Counted from the first letter of the stretch, positions 34,018 through 42,623 are shown. The stretch is DNA of 64,000 nt from JABGPL01 sp964387885 (GCA_964387885.1 CAYLYZ010000001.1:210046-274045); one strand, 5' to 3'. Notes: a model not told the origin generated them from the letters alone. Program-made: numbers and translations.

Positions 34018-34153
34018 CGGACAATCCAATTTCATGATTGTCCGAACTGCGCTGGCAGATGCCCTCGTCTGCCAGTCTTGCTTCATTGATTACTGGCAGA
34101 CGAGGGCGTTTGCCAGCGCTTTAATTATTTGTAGACAAGAACGCCCACACTCC
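34018..34153. repeat. GGAGTG-bordered nested palindrome, copy 3 (between qmoC and qmoA)
   Basis: A first hairpin has 9-bp stem CGGACAATC / GATTGTCCG (34018-34026, 34036-34044). Next come two 28-bp arms (34049-34076 and 34092-34119), inverted copies with only two mismatches, separated by 15 bp. Each arm is itself a hairpin (arm 1: CTGGCAGA / TCTGCCAG). On the minus strand GGAGTG occurs at 34148-34153, followed by TGGGCGTTCTTGTC. It occupies most of the spacer and dwarfs ordinary terminators; no T-run follows. Confidence 0.75.
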
Positions 34154-34165
34154 CTCAAAATGCAT

Positions 34166-35308
34166 TTACTGTGGCAATCGATTGACACTGCGAGCAAAAA
34201 TCATCGCGAATGTCCTGTAGAACATGTGACCAAATTGACTGTAAGGTGCATACCACAGAAGTGAAAACACAAACACAAGGTGAATAAAATAAAATGAATA
34301 TGCTAACATCGGCAGCTCACCAATTCTAAGGAATTGAATCAGCATGCCTGTAAACGCCACTCCAAATATTCCCCAGACTAAAATCTTCCCGGAATAAGTA
34401 GCTACTCCCGCACTTTCCGGGTCGCTATTACGACGCGTTACCATCATGATGATTCCGACTATCATGGCTAAACCACTTGCGTTACCAAGTATCTTAATCG
34501 GATGATATAACATCATTGCCGGAATCGCTGACAACTCGAAAGGTTCAGCGGGAATAAAATGTAGGTACAACATTCTCATCAAAGCGAGACCGGCTGTGGC
34601 AGCCGCACCGAAGAAACCGAAAAAGACCAGAAAATGTGCAGTCTTTCTATAATTACTGGCATCGCATGTTCCGAAGCGTTTATGACCCAGGATTTCAATA
34701 ACTGTTTGAATACCAGCCTTAACAAATCCCATCTCAGGTTTAACATTCCAGCTATTGGCCATACCTTTGTAAAATCGTACCAATCCGATCAGTGCCAACC
34801 CGAAAACAAGGGCATTGCCACCCATAAACAGCATTTCAAGTCTTCCATTCTGAAGAAAATCATAGAAATGGACATGACCTGAAAAAACCTGGATCTGAGA
34901 CCAGTCTGCCAATATAATGAATATGAGTACCGGGATCAGCATAAGAAATGGTAAACCGGAACCTTTCGAAGCCAGCCGTCCCATGAATCCCGGAACGGCA
35001 AAGTGTGCGAAGGAATAATTCCTGATTGCAGCCATCACATCACCCGGACGCGCACCCCGAGGGCAGCGAACGGTACAGTCATTACATTGATGGCACAACC
35101 AGACATCTGGGTCCGATACAAGTTTATCCTTCTGCCCCCATTGCGCCAGGAGCATCTCTTTGCGAGGGAAAGGTTTATTCTCGGGAGATAATTGGCAAAC
35201 CGCCGAACAAGTTGCACACTGATAGCATTTGCCGAGGTCATCCCCTCCGGTCCTTGCTATACTGCTTTTGAAAACTTTATCAGGTCTTTGAGGCAGCACT
35301 TCAGTCAC
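34166..35308 (-). CDS. qmoC: QmoC, HdrC/HdrE-like membrane subunit of the quinone-interacting oxidoreductase
   Basis: 380 aa. The cytoplasmic N-terminal part has two ferredoxin cysteine groups (CYQCATCSAVCQLSP and CHQCNDCTVRCPRGARP), like HdrC. From about residue 105 there are six hydrophobic helices of a cytochrome-b HdrE/NarI type (FLMLIPVLIFIILADW, FLVFFGFFGAAATAGLALM and others). It takes electrons from menaquinol for AprBA through QmoAB. It overlaps the YkgJ-like gene by 8 bp. Being transcribed before qmoAB is not the usual order. Confidence 0.95.
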   Translation of the reverse strand: MTEVLPQRPDKVFKSSIARTGGDDLGKCYQCATCSAVCQLSPENKPFPRKEMLLAQWGQKDKLVSDPDVWLCHQCNDCTVRCPRGARPGDVMAAIRNYSFAHFAVPGFMGRLASKGSGLPFLMLIPVLIFIILADWSQIQVFSGHVHFYDFLQNGRLEMLFMGGNALVFGLALIGLVRFYKGMANSWNVKPEMGFVKAGIQTVIEILGHKRFGTCDASNYRKTAHFLVFFGFFGAAATAGLALMRMLYLHFIPAEPFELSAIPAMMLYHPIKILGNASGLAMIVGIIMMVTRRNSDPESAGVATYSGKILVWGIFGVAFTGMLIQFLRIGELPMLAYSFYFIHLVFVFSLLWYAPYSQFGHMFYRTFAMIFARSVNRLPQ

Positions 35309-36146
35309 TCTTCTTCAGTATTTTCGATTTAAGTCTTTCTTTCTGGTCTTCTTCATTCCGGATTGGGATGGATCTGTCACCGAATAACGCCATCGATACC
35401 CATTTGAATCCCAATCTCAGTAACTCTTCATCGTCGTTCCTTATCTTCTCAATATAATTATCTGAGATTTCATACCTGTCAAAGAATGAGCTCTCAAAGA
35501 TCATTTTTCTGAACTTATCGAGATCATACAATCCCATCCAGTATATCTCAACATGTTTGGGAGTTGGCATCCAGCCAGATCTTAAACGATCATGGATTGT
35601 TACGGCTTTGAATAACTCACCAAATTCTTCATAAGGTTCAATTCCTTGATCCTCAATCCACTCTTCAACAGTCCATTCCTTATCCCTGTTGTGTCCATGA
35701 CAATGATCTTCGTTTAACAGAAAGAAAAAACGACCTTCTTCATCTCTTTCAATTTCCGAAGGGCTCGCCATACCAAGAGGATACATTCTGCAGGGCCAGG
35801 GTCGATTATCGTATATCGTGCATCCCTTTTCATCATCTACAAAATGACACTCTTTCTTTTCCGTTTCTTTCATCAGCATCAACGGAACCGGAAGTGCTTG
35901 TTTCTCATCAAAGGGAATTATCGCATAATCATGTAAGAACTTCGAAGATCCCATGTTGAGCTCCCTTCTCATTCTGAGCACATCATAAGGTGTCAGGAAT
36001 ATATTTACGTCACCACAACAATCATTGAAACAATCCAGATGAGGACCGCACTCAAACTTAAATTTATCTGACGAACTCAACCGGGGGTATTCCCTGAGAA
36101 TCGTCTCTTTCAACTTCGCGATGTTTTCCAACTTGTCACTCTCCAT
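35301..36146 (-). CDS. YkgJ-like cysteine-cluster (putative Zn/Fe chelating) protein
   Basis: About 281 aa. The cysteine core matches YkgJ/CxxCxxxCC proteins: ECGPHLDCFNDCCGDVNIFL early, then KECHFVDDEKGCTIYDNRPW and PCRMYPLG. Such proteins are thought to bind zinc or an iron-sulfur cluster; their work is not established. The C-terminal half (about residues 150-280) is unfamiliar. I place the start at ATG 36146, which overlaps the upstream stop as TAATG; an in-frame TTG at 36182 is possible. Sandwiched between the zinc-ribbon gene and qmoC with overlaps on both sides, it is almost certainly co-translated with Qmo and may help assemble or regulate the Apr-Qmo complex. Confidence 0.82.
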   Translation of the reverse strand: MESDKLENIAKLKETILREYPRLSSSDKFKFECGPHLDCFNDCCGDVNIFLTPYDVLRMRRELNMGSSKFLHDYAIIPFDEKQALPVPLMLMKETEKKECHFVDDEKGCTIYDNRPWPCRMYPLGMASPSEIERDEEGRFFFLLNEDHCHGHNRDKEWTVEEWIEDQGIEPYEEFGELFKAVTIHDRLRSGWMPTPKHVEIYWMGLYDLDKFRKMIFESSFFDRYEISDNYIEKIRNDDEELLRLGFKWVSMALFGDRSIPIRNEEDQKERLKSKILKKSD

Positions 36147-36436
36147 TAAAAAATCCGGTCTTTCATGGCGTCTTTTGACCAAACAGGCATTGGACCGGGC
36201 TTTCCTGTATCCGGATTAATGTGATGTCTGTAAGATGATCGTGCCTGATACTTCTCCCACATCCAATTCCAACCCTTTACGAAATATGAGCAATCATCAT
36301 TAAAACATACATAAAAGAAACCGGAGTCATATCCTGCTTCAGGTGGGAGAGCCATCCGAACCAAATGAGCTTTACAATGAGGACAAATCAGATCTTGCTG
36401 ATTTTGCGGTATATCTTGTACTTTGTTACTGTTCAC
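36146..36436 (-). CDS. Small zinc-ribbon protein (Ogr/Delta-like)
   Basis: 96 aa. A zinc-ribbon with CPHCKAHLVRMALPP and, 20 residues on, FYVCFNDDCSYFVKGW gives four cysteines in two pairs. The rest (SYRHHINPDTGKPGPMPVWS) is a conserved-looking tail. Proteins of this type are recorded near sat/apr genes in some sulfate reducers, function unknown. It is coupled by TAATG to the YkgJ-like gene. The spacer before it holds the aprA-distal hairpin, so its transcript may be processed away from aprBA. Confidence 0.75.
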   Translation of the reverse strand: MNSNKVQDIPQNQQDLICPHCKAHLVRMALPPEAGYDSGFFYVCFNDDCSYFVKGWNWMWEKYQARSSYRHHINPDTGKPGPMPVWSKDAMKDRIF

Positions 36437-36634
36437 AATCTATGTTCCAGTTAAGAATCTAAATCGAAAGCGAGCATGGAACTTTTATTCAAGCGGACTT
36501 TCTTATTTAACTTGCGCTGCATCTCTGCATTGTAATATCCAACTAACTGCAATAGACTTTCTGCTTCTTTCGACTCTTTTGTCAGCATTGGTTCTGTGGA
36601 GAACCAATTTCATTTTTCCTGTTTCAAAATGCTT

Positions 36635-36666
36635 GTACTGGAGATTCCCGAAGGAATCTCCAGTAC
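36635..36666 (-). other. Perfect 14-bp stem-loop with UUCG tetraloop after aprA
   Basis: On the minus strand the segment reads as GTACTGGAGATTCC, loop TTCG, GGAATCTCCAGTAC, with no mismatch. It starts 18 bases past the aprA stop. UUCG loops make unusually stable RNA hairpins. No U-run follows, so it is unlikely to be a plain terminator; a 3'-end stabiliser or processing site for the sat-aprBA message is a better guess. Confidence 0.7.
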
Positions 36667-36684
36667 ATAACAATAAGATAAATC

Positions 36685-38568
36685 TTAGAAAATCTGGTAA
36701 ATGGGTCGTTTGATCATTTCCCATTCGCCGCTTGCTGCATCATACTTGCAATTAGCAAAGACTTTCCAGTCATCTTTCATCTTCGGCATGTCAGAGCGGA
36801 AGTAGTAACCAGGCCAGCGAGTCTCTTCGCGGAAGAGAATCGTGCGGACATGGGCTTCTGCCTGCCACATACGATGAACATTTTCCCATGCGCGCATCAG
36901 TTCGTGCAGATCTTCTGCTGCCAGATTTGCTGAGTCTTCTTTCAGGACTGCGAGAAGTTCGAGTCCTTTGTTCAACAAGCCTGTGCTGGTTGTGAACTGG
37001 GCGGATACACCACCTGCATACTCGTCCATGATCTTCTGGAGACGGAACATGAACATCTTCGGGCGGATGTAATCGGGGTTGATGTCAGGATCTGTTGTAT
37101 TCCCTTTTAATTCATTGAATTTATCAAGAGGAGCGCAGACCATTGCTTTCAGATTCTCTACTTCACCGTCAGAAATTGAAGGTTCATCGTTGTTGTCGAT
37201 CGCAAACTTAATTGCGGCCTTGGCAGCGATGCGGCCTTCAGCGTGTGAACCTGAAGAGAATTTATGTGAAGATGCACCAGAAGCATCACCGGCGCAGAAC
37301 AAGCCCTTTGTTGTGGACATGTTCGTGTAACCCCAGTGGTACTCGCTGTTTGATTCGTCAGACTGCAGATCTGCAGGACCTGAAACCCATGCGCCAGAGG
37401 CACCGGAGTGTGAACCAATGAAGTACGGCTCTGCTGCGGCGATTTCGGAGGCTTTTTCTTCAGGAGCAACGTTTGAGGCTGCCCAGAGGATTGCCTGGGA
37501 GATCGTCATATCGAGGAAGTCTTCCCAAGCTTCTGACTCGAGTTCCTTCATCTTCTTCTTGTAGGCTTTCTTGTCGTCTTTGTATTCATTCGCAATGTTC
37601 TGAATAGCTTCTTCAGTGCGCATGAAGATCGGACCCTTACCTTCCATGACGTCAAGCATCATCAGCCAGTTACGCAGATTTGCGGGAACTGGTTTTACAC
37701 TTCCGTAGGGGAGCCAGTTTTGAAGCTCGTCCTTGCGGGTAATCATGTAGTTCTCACCCAGACCGTTTGTGGCGCGGGATTTGAACAGCAGGAACCATGC
37801 ACCGACAGGACCGTAAGCGTCTTTGAATCGGACAGGAATAAAGCGAACTTCCTGGCATGTCATCTCAGCACCGGCCTGCAGTGTGAAGTATGCTGATGAA
37901 CCGGAGTTCCATGGTGGGTACCATGCACGACCAAGACCTTCACCCGATGAGCGAGGCTTGAAGACGTGAACTGCACCACCAAGAGCAACCATCACTGACT
38001 TGGCAAGGAATACATAGAATTTTTCTTCGCGAACGGAGAAACCGTATGCACCGATGCAACGGTCACCATTCATGAGCGGACCAACGATGAATACACGTTC
38101 ATAAATGTTGTCGATACCAAGAGCATTCTTTGCTGCTTCGGCGACGATAACTTTATAAGATTCACCATTGATCATTAATTGCCAGCGTCCTTCATGGACA
38201 TAACCGCCACCTTCTGCCTTCCAGATTGGGAGTCCCCATTTCTCGAAGAGGTGAACACTGGAGTCAACGTGACGAGCAATGCTTGCCACGAGGTCTTCAC
38301 GGGTAACACCCATTAAGTCATTACGTACGTAATTGACGTATTCACTGATGGTATTGTCACCTTCGGCGAGACCTACATACTGGTTGATAGCAGAAAGACC
38401 CATTGCTACTGCGCCTGAACGATCCACAGCTGCCTTATCTACCCAGGCAACTGAAAGATCATTCTTCTTGGCCCAATGAGCTGCTTCAACTGCTGCACCA
38501 CAGCCAGCCATACCGCCACCAATAAGCAGCAGGTCGGTCTTTACTGTGACTGTTTCAAAATTTGCCAT
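36685..38568 (-). CDS. aprA: Adenylylsulfate (APS) reductase alpha subunit
   Basis: 627 aa, the FAD subunit that reduces APS to sulfite and AMP. N-terminal FAD site LLLIGGGMAGCGAAVEAAHW, then DKAAVDRSGAVAMGLSAINQ; the substrate and FAD regions EVRFIPVRFKDAYGPVGAWF, MYGVF-type SGSHAEGRIAAKAAIKF and the C-terminal ETRWPGYYFRSDMP are as in known AprA. ATG follows AGGAGGTTTTTAA. It is 11 bp after aprB, as expected for the AprBA heterodimer. Qmo, encoded just downstream, is the electron donor. Confidence 0.98.
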   Translation of the reverse strand: MANFETVTVKTDLLLIGGGMAGCGAAVEAAHWAKKNDLSVAWVDKAAVDRSGAVAMGLSAINQYVGLAEGDNTISEYVNYVRNDLMGVTREDLVASIARHVDSSVHLFEKWGLPIWKAEGGGYVHEGRWQLMINGESYKVIVAEAAKNALGIDNIYERVFIVGPLMNGDRCIGAYGFSVREEKFYVFLAKSVMVALGGAVHVFKPRSSGEGLGRAWYPPWNSGSSAYFTLQAGAEMTCQEVRFIPVRFKDAYGPVGAWFLLFKSRATNGLGENYMITRKDELQNWLPYGSVKPVPANLRNWLMMLDVMEGKGPIFMRTEEAIQNIANEYKDDKKAYKKKMKELESEAWEDFLDMTISQAILWAASNVAPEEKASEIAAAEPYFIGSHSGASGAWVSGPADLQSDESNSEYHWGYTNMSTTKGLFCAGDASGASSHKFSSGSHAEGRIAAKAAIKFAIDNNDEPSISDGEVENLKAMVCAPLDKFNELKGNTTDPDINPDYIRPKMFMFRLQKIMDEYAGGVSAQFTTSTGLLNKGLELLAVLKEDSANLAAEDLHELMRAWENVHRMWQAEAHVRTILFREETRWPGYYFRSDMPKMKDDWKVFANCKYDAASGEWEMIKRPIYQIF

Positions 38569-38579
38569 TTAAAAACCTC

Positions 38580-39017
38580 CTACTTGGTGAAGACTGTGTC
38601 TGTGCCACAGGATCCTGGCTCTGAGAATAGAACCGGGCTGGCAAGATCATCTGTTCCCGTCTCCCAACCGCCGTCTGGAACTGCGGCACCTTCTGCAGTT
38701 GTGCGGATGGGGAACTTGAACCGTTTTAACATTCCGTTACGGAACTTGACGGTCCACATAATTGAATCCGTACTGCGCATCGGGGTAACCTGTGCACCCA
38801 ATGGTACGAAGTCTGCATAACCGCGAACTTCAACTGCCTGTGTCGGACAAATCTTGACGCAGTTGTAGCATTCCCAGCACATCTCAGGTTCCATGTTATA
38901 GGCTTTTTCAGTAGCCTTATTAAGAACCATCAAATCATTCGGGCAGATGTGTTGGCACGCGGTTTTGTCCAGAGCCTTGCATCCGTCGCATTTTTCTGGA
39001 TTTACAAAACTTGGCAT
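38580..39017 (-). CDS. aprB: Adenylylsulfate (APS) reductase beta subunit
   Basis: About 145 aa. Two [4Fe-4S] groups are visible (CDGCKALDKTACQHICP and MCWECYNCVKICPTQAVEVR), which pass electrons from Qmo to AprA; the beta-rich tail that wraps AprA follows (YADFVPLGAQVTPMRSTDS, then IMWTVKFRNG). The ATG at 39017 is six bases from AGGAG; a GTG two codons upstream is possible. Length is slightly under the ~165 aa of Desulfovibrio AprB. Confidence 0.97.
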   Translation of the reverse strand: MPSFVNPEKCDGCKALDKTACQHICPNDLMVLNKATEKAYNMEPEMCWECYNCVKICPTQAVEVRGYADFVPLGAQVTPMRSTDSIMWTVKFRNGMLKRFKFPIRTTAEGAAVPDGGWETGTDDLASPVLFSEPGSCGTDTVFTK

Positions 39018-39084
39018 AATCACTCCTGGATTAATGTTTACTGGTTAAACTTAGACTGTTTCTAAACATCTATTCGGACAAATA

Positions 39085-40311
39085 CTACTTGGCATCGCCG
39101 GTAGCGTGTCCATGCATTTTTACTTCAACTTTTTCTGTCAAACTTGAGTAATACTCACGAAGTATCGCGAGAACTTCAGGCCTGCTGAATTCGGCTGGAA
39201 CTTCAGCACTTTCTGAAAGGGCTTTCCGCAGCGCCGTTCCGGACAGGAACAACCTTTCATTCTTCCCGTGGGGGCATGTTTTCATTGAAGCCATTCCACC
39301 ACAAGTATAGCAATAGAAAGTCCAATCAATGGGTAACGGCTTCAGCAGTAATGCATCTTCCGGTAATTCATGGAAAATATTCTGCGCATCAAATGGTCCG
39401 TAATAGTCACCAACACCTGCGTGATCGCGACCGACAATCAAGTGGGTGCAACCGAAGTTTTGGCGAAATACTGCGTGAAGCAGTGCTTCTCGAGGACCTG
39501 CGTAACGCATATCCAACGGGTAACCACCTGTCAGAACAGAATTTTCGACGAAATAATATTCTACGAGTGTGTTAATGCAATTAACACGAACATCAGCAGG
39601 TATATCACCAGGTTTCAACTTACCAACGAGCTGGTGAATGTAAAGACCGTCGGTTACTTCCTGAGCGATCTTCGCAAGATACTCATGCGAACGATGCATC
39701 GGGTTTCTTAGCTGCAGAGCAGCAATTGTTTTCCAGCCTCTTTCCTCAAATACTGCACGGGATTCTGCTGGCGTTTGATACAGTCCCTTGAATTCTTCAG
39801 GGAATGTGCTCTGTGATAATACTTTAACAGGACCACCGAGGTTAACCTCTTTCTGGTCCATTACCATCTTGACGCCCGGATGATCGGGATCTGTTGTTGT
39901 GTAGACGTGTTTGCATTCGAATTCTTTATCGATGCTGTACTTTTCTTCAACTTTCATGGTCGCCATGATATCGTTATCTTCGTCATTGACTAAAGCGATC
40001 TCATCACCAATATTAAGTTTATCAGCAAAGTCTTTGTCCACTGAAACTGTTACCGGAATCGGCCAGAAAATGCCATTCGTCATAAACATTTTCTCACAAA
40101 CACCTTTCCAGTCAGCCTCACCCATAAATCCCGTTAATGGGGTAAATCCACCGATACCAAGCATGATCAGGTCTCCAACTTCTCTCGAAGTGACGCGAGC
40201 CTGCGGCAAATCGTATGCCTTTTTCAGCTCTGCTGCGTGAGCATCACCCTCAACCAACAGGGGCATCAGTTCATCAGCACCATGCGGCGGAATTAATTTT
40301 ACATTCGCCAT
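39085..40311 (-). CDS. sat: Sulfate adenylyltransferase (ATP sulfurylase)
   Basis: 408 aa. Activates sulfate with ATP to APS and pyrophosphate. Motifs: LQLRNPMHRSHEYLAKIA (the QxRNPxHxxH substrate site), GRDHAGVGDYYGPFDAQ (second site) and SGTALRKAL. A zinc-binding knot FYCYTCGGMASMKTCPHG is present, as in the dissimilatory bacterial/archaeal type. No APS-kinase domain, consistent with a dissimilatory role. ATG follows GAGGTAGTT. It lies 71 bp after the hppA pyrophosphatase, which can remove its product. Confidence 0.98.
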   Translation of the reverse strand: MANVKLIPPHGADELMPLLVEGDAHAAELKKAYDLPQARVTSREVGDLIMLGIGGFTPLTGFMGEADWKGVCEKMFMTNGIFWPIPVTVSVDKDFADKLNIGDEIALVNDEDNDIMATMKVEEKYSIDKEFECKHVYTTTDPDHPGVKMVMDQKEVNLGGPVKVLSQSTFPEEFKGLYQTPAESRAVFEERGWKTIAALQLRNPMHRSHEYLAKIAQEVTDGLYIHQLVGKLKPGDIPADVRVNCINTLVEYYFVENSVLTGGYPLDMRYAGPREALLHAVFRQNFGCTHLIVGRDHAGVGDYYGPFDAQNIFHELPEDALLLKPLPIDWTFYCYTCGGMASMKTCPHGKNERLFLSGTALRKALSESAEVPAEFSRPEVLAILREYYSSLTEKVEVKMHGHATGDAK

Positions 40312-40382
40312 AACTACCTCTTCACAAGAATTTAACTAAGTTTCAAAATTTATTAAATCAGAATTTATTTCTTTACTTCTAC

Positions 40383-42506
40383 TTACAGCAGTGGTGCAAT
40401 CACCAGTGAAACAACACTCATCAGCTTGATAAGGATGTTTAATGACGGTCCGGCTGTATCCTTAAAGGGATCACCAACTGTATCACCAACAACAGCAGCC
40501 TTGTGTGCATCTGAACCTTTACCACCATGTGCACCACCTTCAATGTGTTTCTTGGCATTATCCCATGCACCACCTGCATTTGATTGGAAGATTGCCATTA
40601 AAACACCGGCTGATGTTACACCGGCAAGCAGTCCACCAAGGACGGTTGCACCGAACACGAATCCAACAATCACCGGAGCCAGAATTGCGAGCAGTCCGGG
40701 GGCAATCATTTGTTTAATAGCACCTTGAGTTGCAATAGAAACACAACGAGCGTGATCAGCCACAGCACCTTCTTTACCTTCAAGCAGTCCCGGTATTTCC
40801 TTGAATTGCCTGCGAACTTCAACAATCATCTCACCCGCAGCCTTACCAACAGCTTGCATCGCGAAAGAACTGAACAGGAATGGCAGCATAGCTCCAACTA
40901 ATAATCCAGCCATTACGCTTGGATTCATTACGTTAATCGAATCTATTCCGACAACGGAGACGAAGGCTGAGAATAGCGCTAAAGCTGTCAGGGCTGCTGA
41001 CCCAATCGCAAATCCTTTACCGATAGCAGCTGTAGTGTTACCGACAGCGTCAAGTTTATCTGTACGGGCGCGAATATCAGGACCTAATTCTGCCATTTCG
41101 GCAATACCACCAGCATTATCAGCAATAGGACCATAAGCATCAACAGCAAGCTGAATACCTGTGGTTGAAAGCATACCGACGGCTGCGATAGCGATACCGT
41201 AGAGACCGGCAGATTGATAAGCAAGAACAATAGCCGCACCAAGTACTAAAAGCGGGAAAGCTGTCGAACGCATGCCAACTGCAAGTCCGGTGATGATGTT
41301 TGTCGCTGCACCGGTTAGACTCTCTTTAGCAATGCTATGAACAGGCTTGCGATTTTCAGCGGTGTAGTATTCGGTAATCATACCGATAGCGATACCTGCG
41401 GCTAAACCGTATACCGTTGCCAGGAAAACTCCCATATACCCAGTCTTTATCACGCTACCAGCTGTACCCCCGAATGGATCTGGAATACTGAGTGTTTCAG
41501 GAATAAATATTTTGATAACAAAGAACGATGCGATAACCATTAGGATCCCCGCACCGAATGTACCAATGTTCAGGGCTGCTTGTGGATTGCCACCTTCCTT
41601 GGTGCGAACAAAAAATGTCCCAAGAATAGAGACAACAATTCCAGTTGCTGCTAAAACAAGAGGAAGCAGGACTGGGTATAATACATCTCCTCCGGCAGCC
41701 TTTATTGGTCCCCACCAGGCTGATACACCAATTACCATCGTACCGATGATCGCGCCTATATATGATTCAAACAGGTCAGCTCCCATACCGGCAACATCAC
41801 CAACATTGTCACCAACGTTATCAGCGATAACCGCAGGATTACGGGGATCGTCTTCGGGAATACCTGCCTCTACCTTACCAACAAGGTCAGCACCGACATC
41901 GGCAGCTTTAGTATAAATACCACCACCAACACGTGCAAATAAGGCTATCGAGGATGCTCCAAGTGAAAAGCCTGAAATAGTGGCTAACAACCTGGCCATT
42001 GCGGTTTGACTGGAAGTATCAAATCCCAATACACCTGTGTATAAAATTATGAGAAGACCTAATCCGGTAAGTGCCAATCCGACGACTGACATACCCATTA
42101 CCGCACCACCTGAGAAAGCGACTCCAAGGGCTTGGGTCAAGCCTGAACGGGCAGCATGTGCGGTACGAACGTTTGCTTTGGTTGCAACTCGCATCCCAAA
42201 GAAACCCGCTAAGCCAGAGCAGACAGCGCCGACCACGAATGATAAGGCGACAAAAACTGAAGATTCTGCATTTGAACTGTTGGCGACTCCCAAAAGGATC
42301 GCAACAACTATTACGAATATCGCCAGGACTTTATACTCGCTTGCGAGGAATGCCATTGCTCCCTCACGGATGTTCTTGGCGATTTCAGCCATTTTGCTGC
42401 CGCCATCATCCTGTTTTCCAACCCAACTTGCTTTTACTAGTGCAAAAAGTAAGGCAAGTATTCCGGTTCCGAGTGCTACAATTACATATGTTTCCAAGCG
42501 CTCCAC
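40383..42506 (-). CDS. hppA: Membrane-bound, ion-pumping pyrophosphatase
   Basis: 707 aa with about 16 membrane helices. Catalytic motifs include DNVGDNVGDVAGMGADLFES, ARVGGGIYTKAADVGADLVG and, near the end, DTVGDPFKDTAGPSLNILIK. The site that decides potassium dependence reads GNTTAAIGKGF (about residue 490), with alanine where potassium-independent enzymes have lysine, so a K+-dependent enzyme is predicted; whether H+ or Na+ is pumped cannot be read safely. GTG start with AGGTGGA before it. As the gene before sat it can turn the pyrophosphate released in sulfate activation into an ion gradient, saving energy. Confidence 0.97.
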   Translation of the reverse strand: MERLETYVIVALGTGILALLFALVKASWVGKQDDGGSKMAEIAKNIREGAMAFLASEYKVLAIFVIVVAILLGVANSSNAESSVFVALSFVVGAVCSGLAGFFGMRVATKANVRTAHAARSGLTQALGVAFSGGAVMGMSVVGLALTGLGLLIILYTGVLGFDTSSQTAMARLLATISGFSLGASSIALFARVGGGIYTKAADVGADLVGKVEAGIPEDDPRNPAVIADNVGDNVGDVAGMGADLFESYIGAIIGTMVIGVSAWWGPIKAAGGDVLYPVLLPLVLAATGIVVSILGTFFVRTKEGGNPQAALNIGTFGAGILMVIASFFVIKIFIPETLSIPDPFGGTAGSVIKTGYMGVFLATVYGLAAGIAIGMITEYYTAENRKPVHSIAKESLTGAATNIITGLAVGMRSTAFPLLVLGAAIVLAYQSAGLYGIAIAAVGMLSTTGIQLAVDAYGPIADNAGGIAEMAELGPDIRARTDKLDAVGNTTAAIGKGFAIGSAALTALALFSAFVSVVGIDSINVMNPSVMAGLLVGAMLPFLFSSFAMQAVGKAAGEMIVEVRRQFKEIPGLLEGKEGAVADHARCVSIATQGAIKQMIAPGLLAILAPVIVGFVFGATVLGGLLAGVTSAGVLMAIFQSNAGGAWDNAKKHIEGGAHGGKGSDAHKAAVVGDTVGDPFKDTAGPSLNILIKLMSVVSLVIAPLL

Positions 42507-42623
42507 TCCACCTGTTTGTTTCTATCGAAATGTATGTATTTGTTTTTTAACCAAATATCAAGGAAGAAGATGATAATTAACAACTGCATGATAAATATAT
42601 GCACGCTTCGTTCCTTCATGCAC

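Noticed and set aside
34018..34153. CRISPR-like repeats in the qmoC-qmoA spacer
   Set aside because: The repeats are inverted arms, not regularly spaced direct repeats, and no cas genes are present.
12268..42506. Oxidative (reverse) Dsr pathway, suggested by DsrL
   Set aside because: No dsrEFH genes, DsrD present, and sat/aprBA/qmo arranged as in sulfate reducers; the reductive direction is more likely, although reversibility is not excluded.
42037..42573. 178-codon open frame on the plus strand
   Set aside because: Antisense to hppA; low-complexity Pro/Ala/Thr-rich translation with no domain, explained by the codon use of the real gene.
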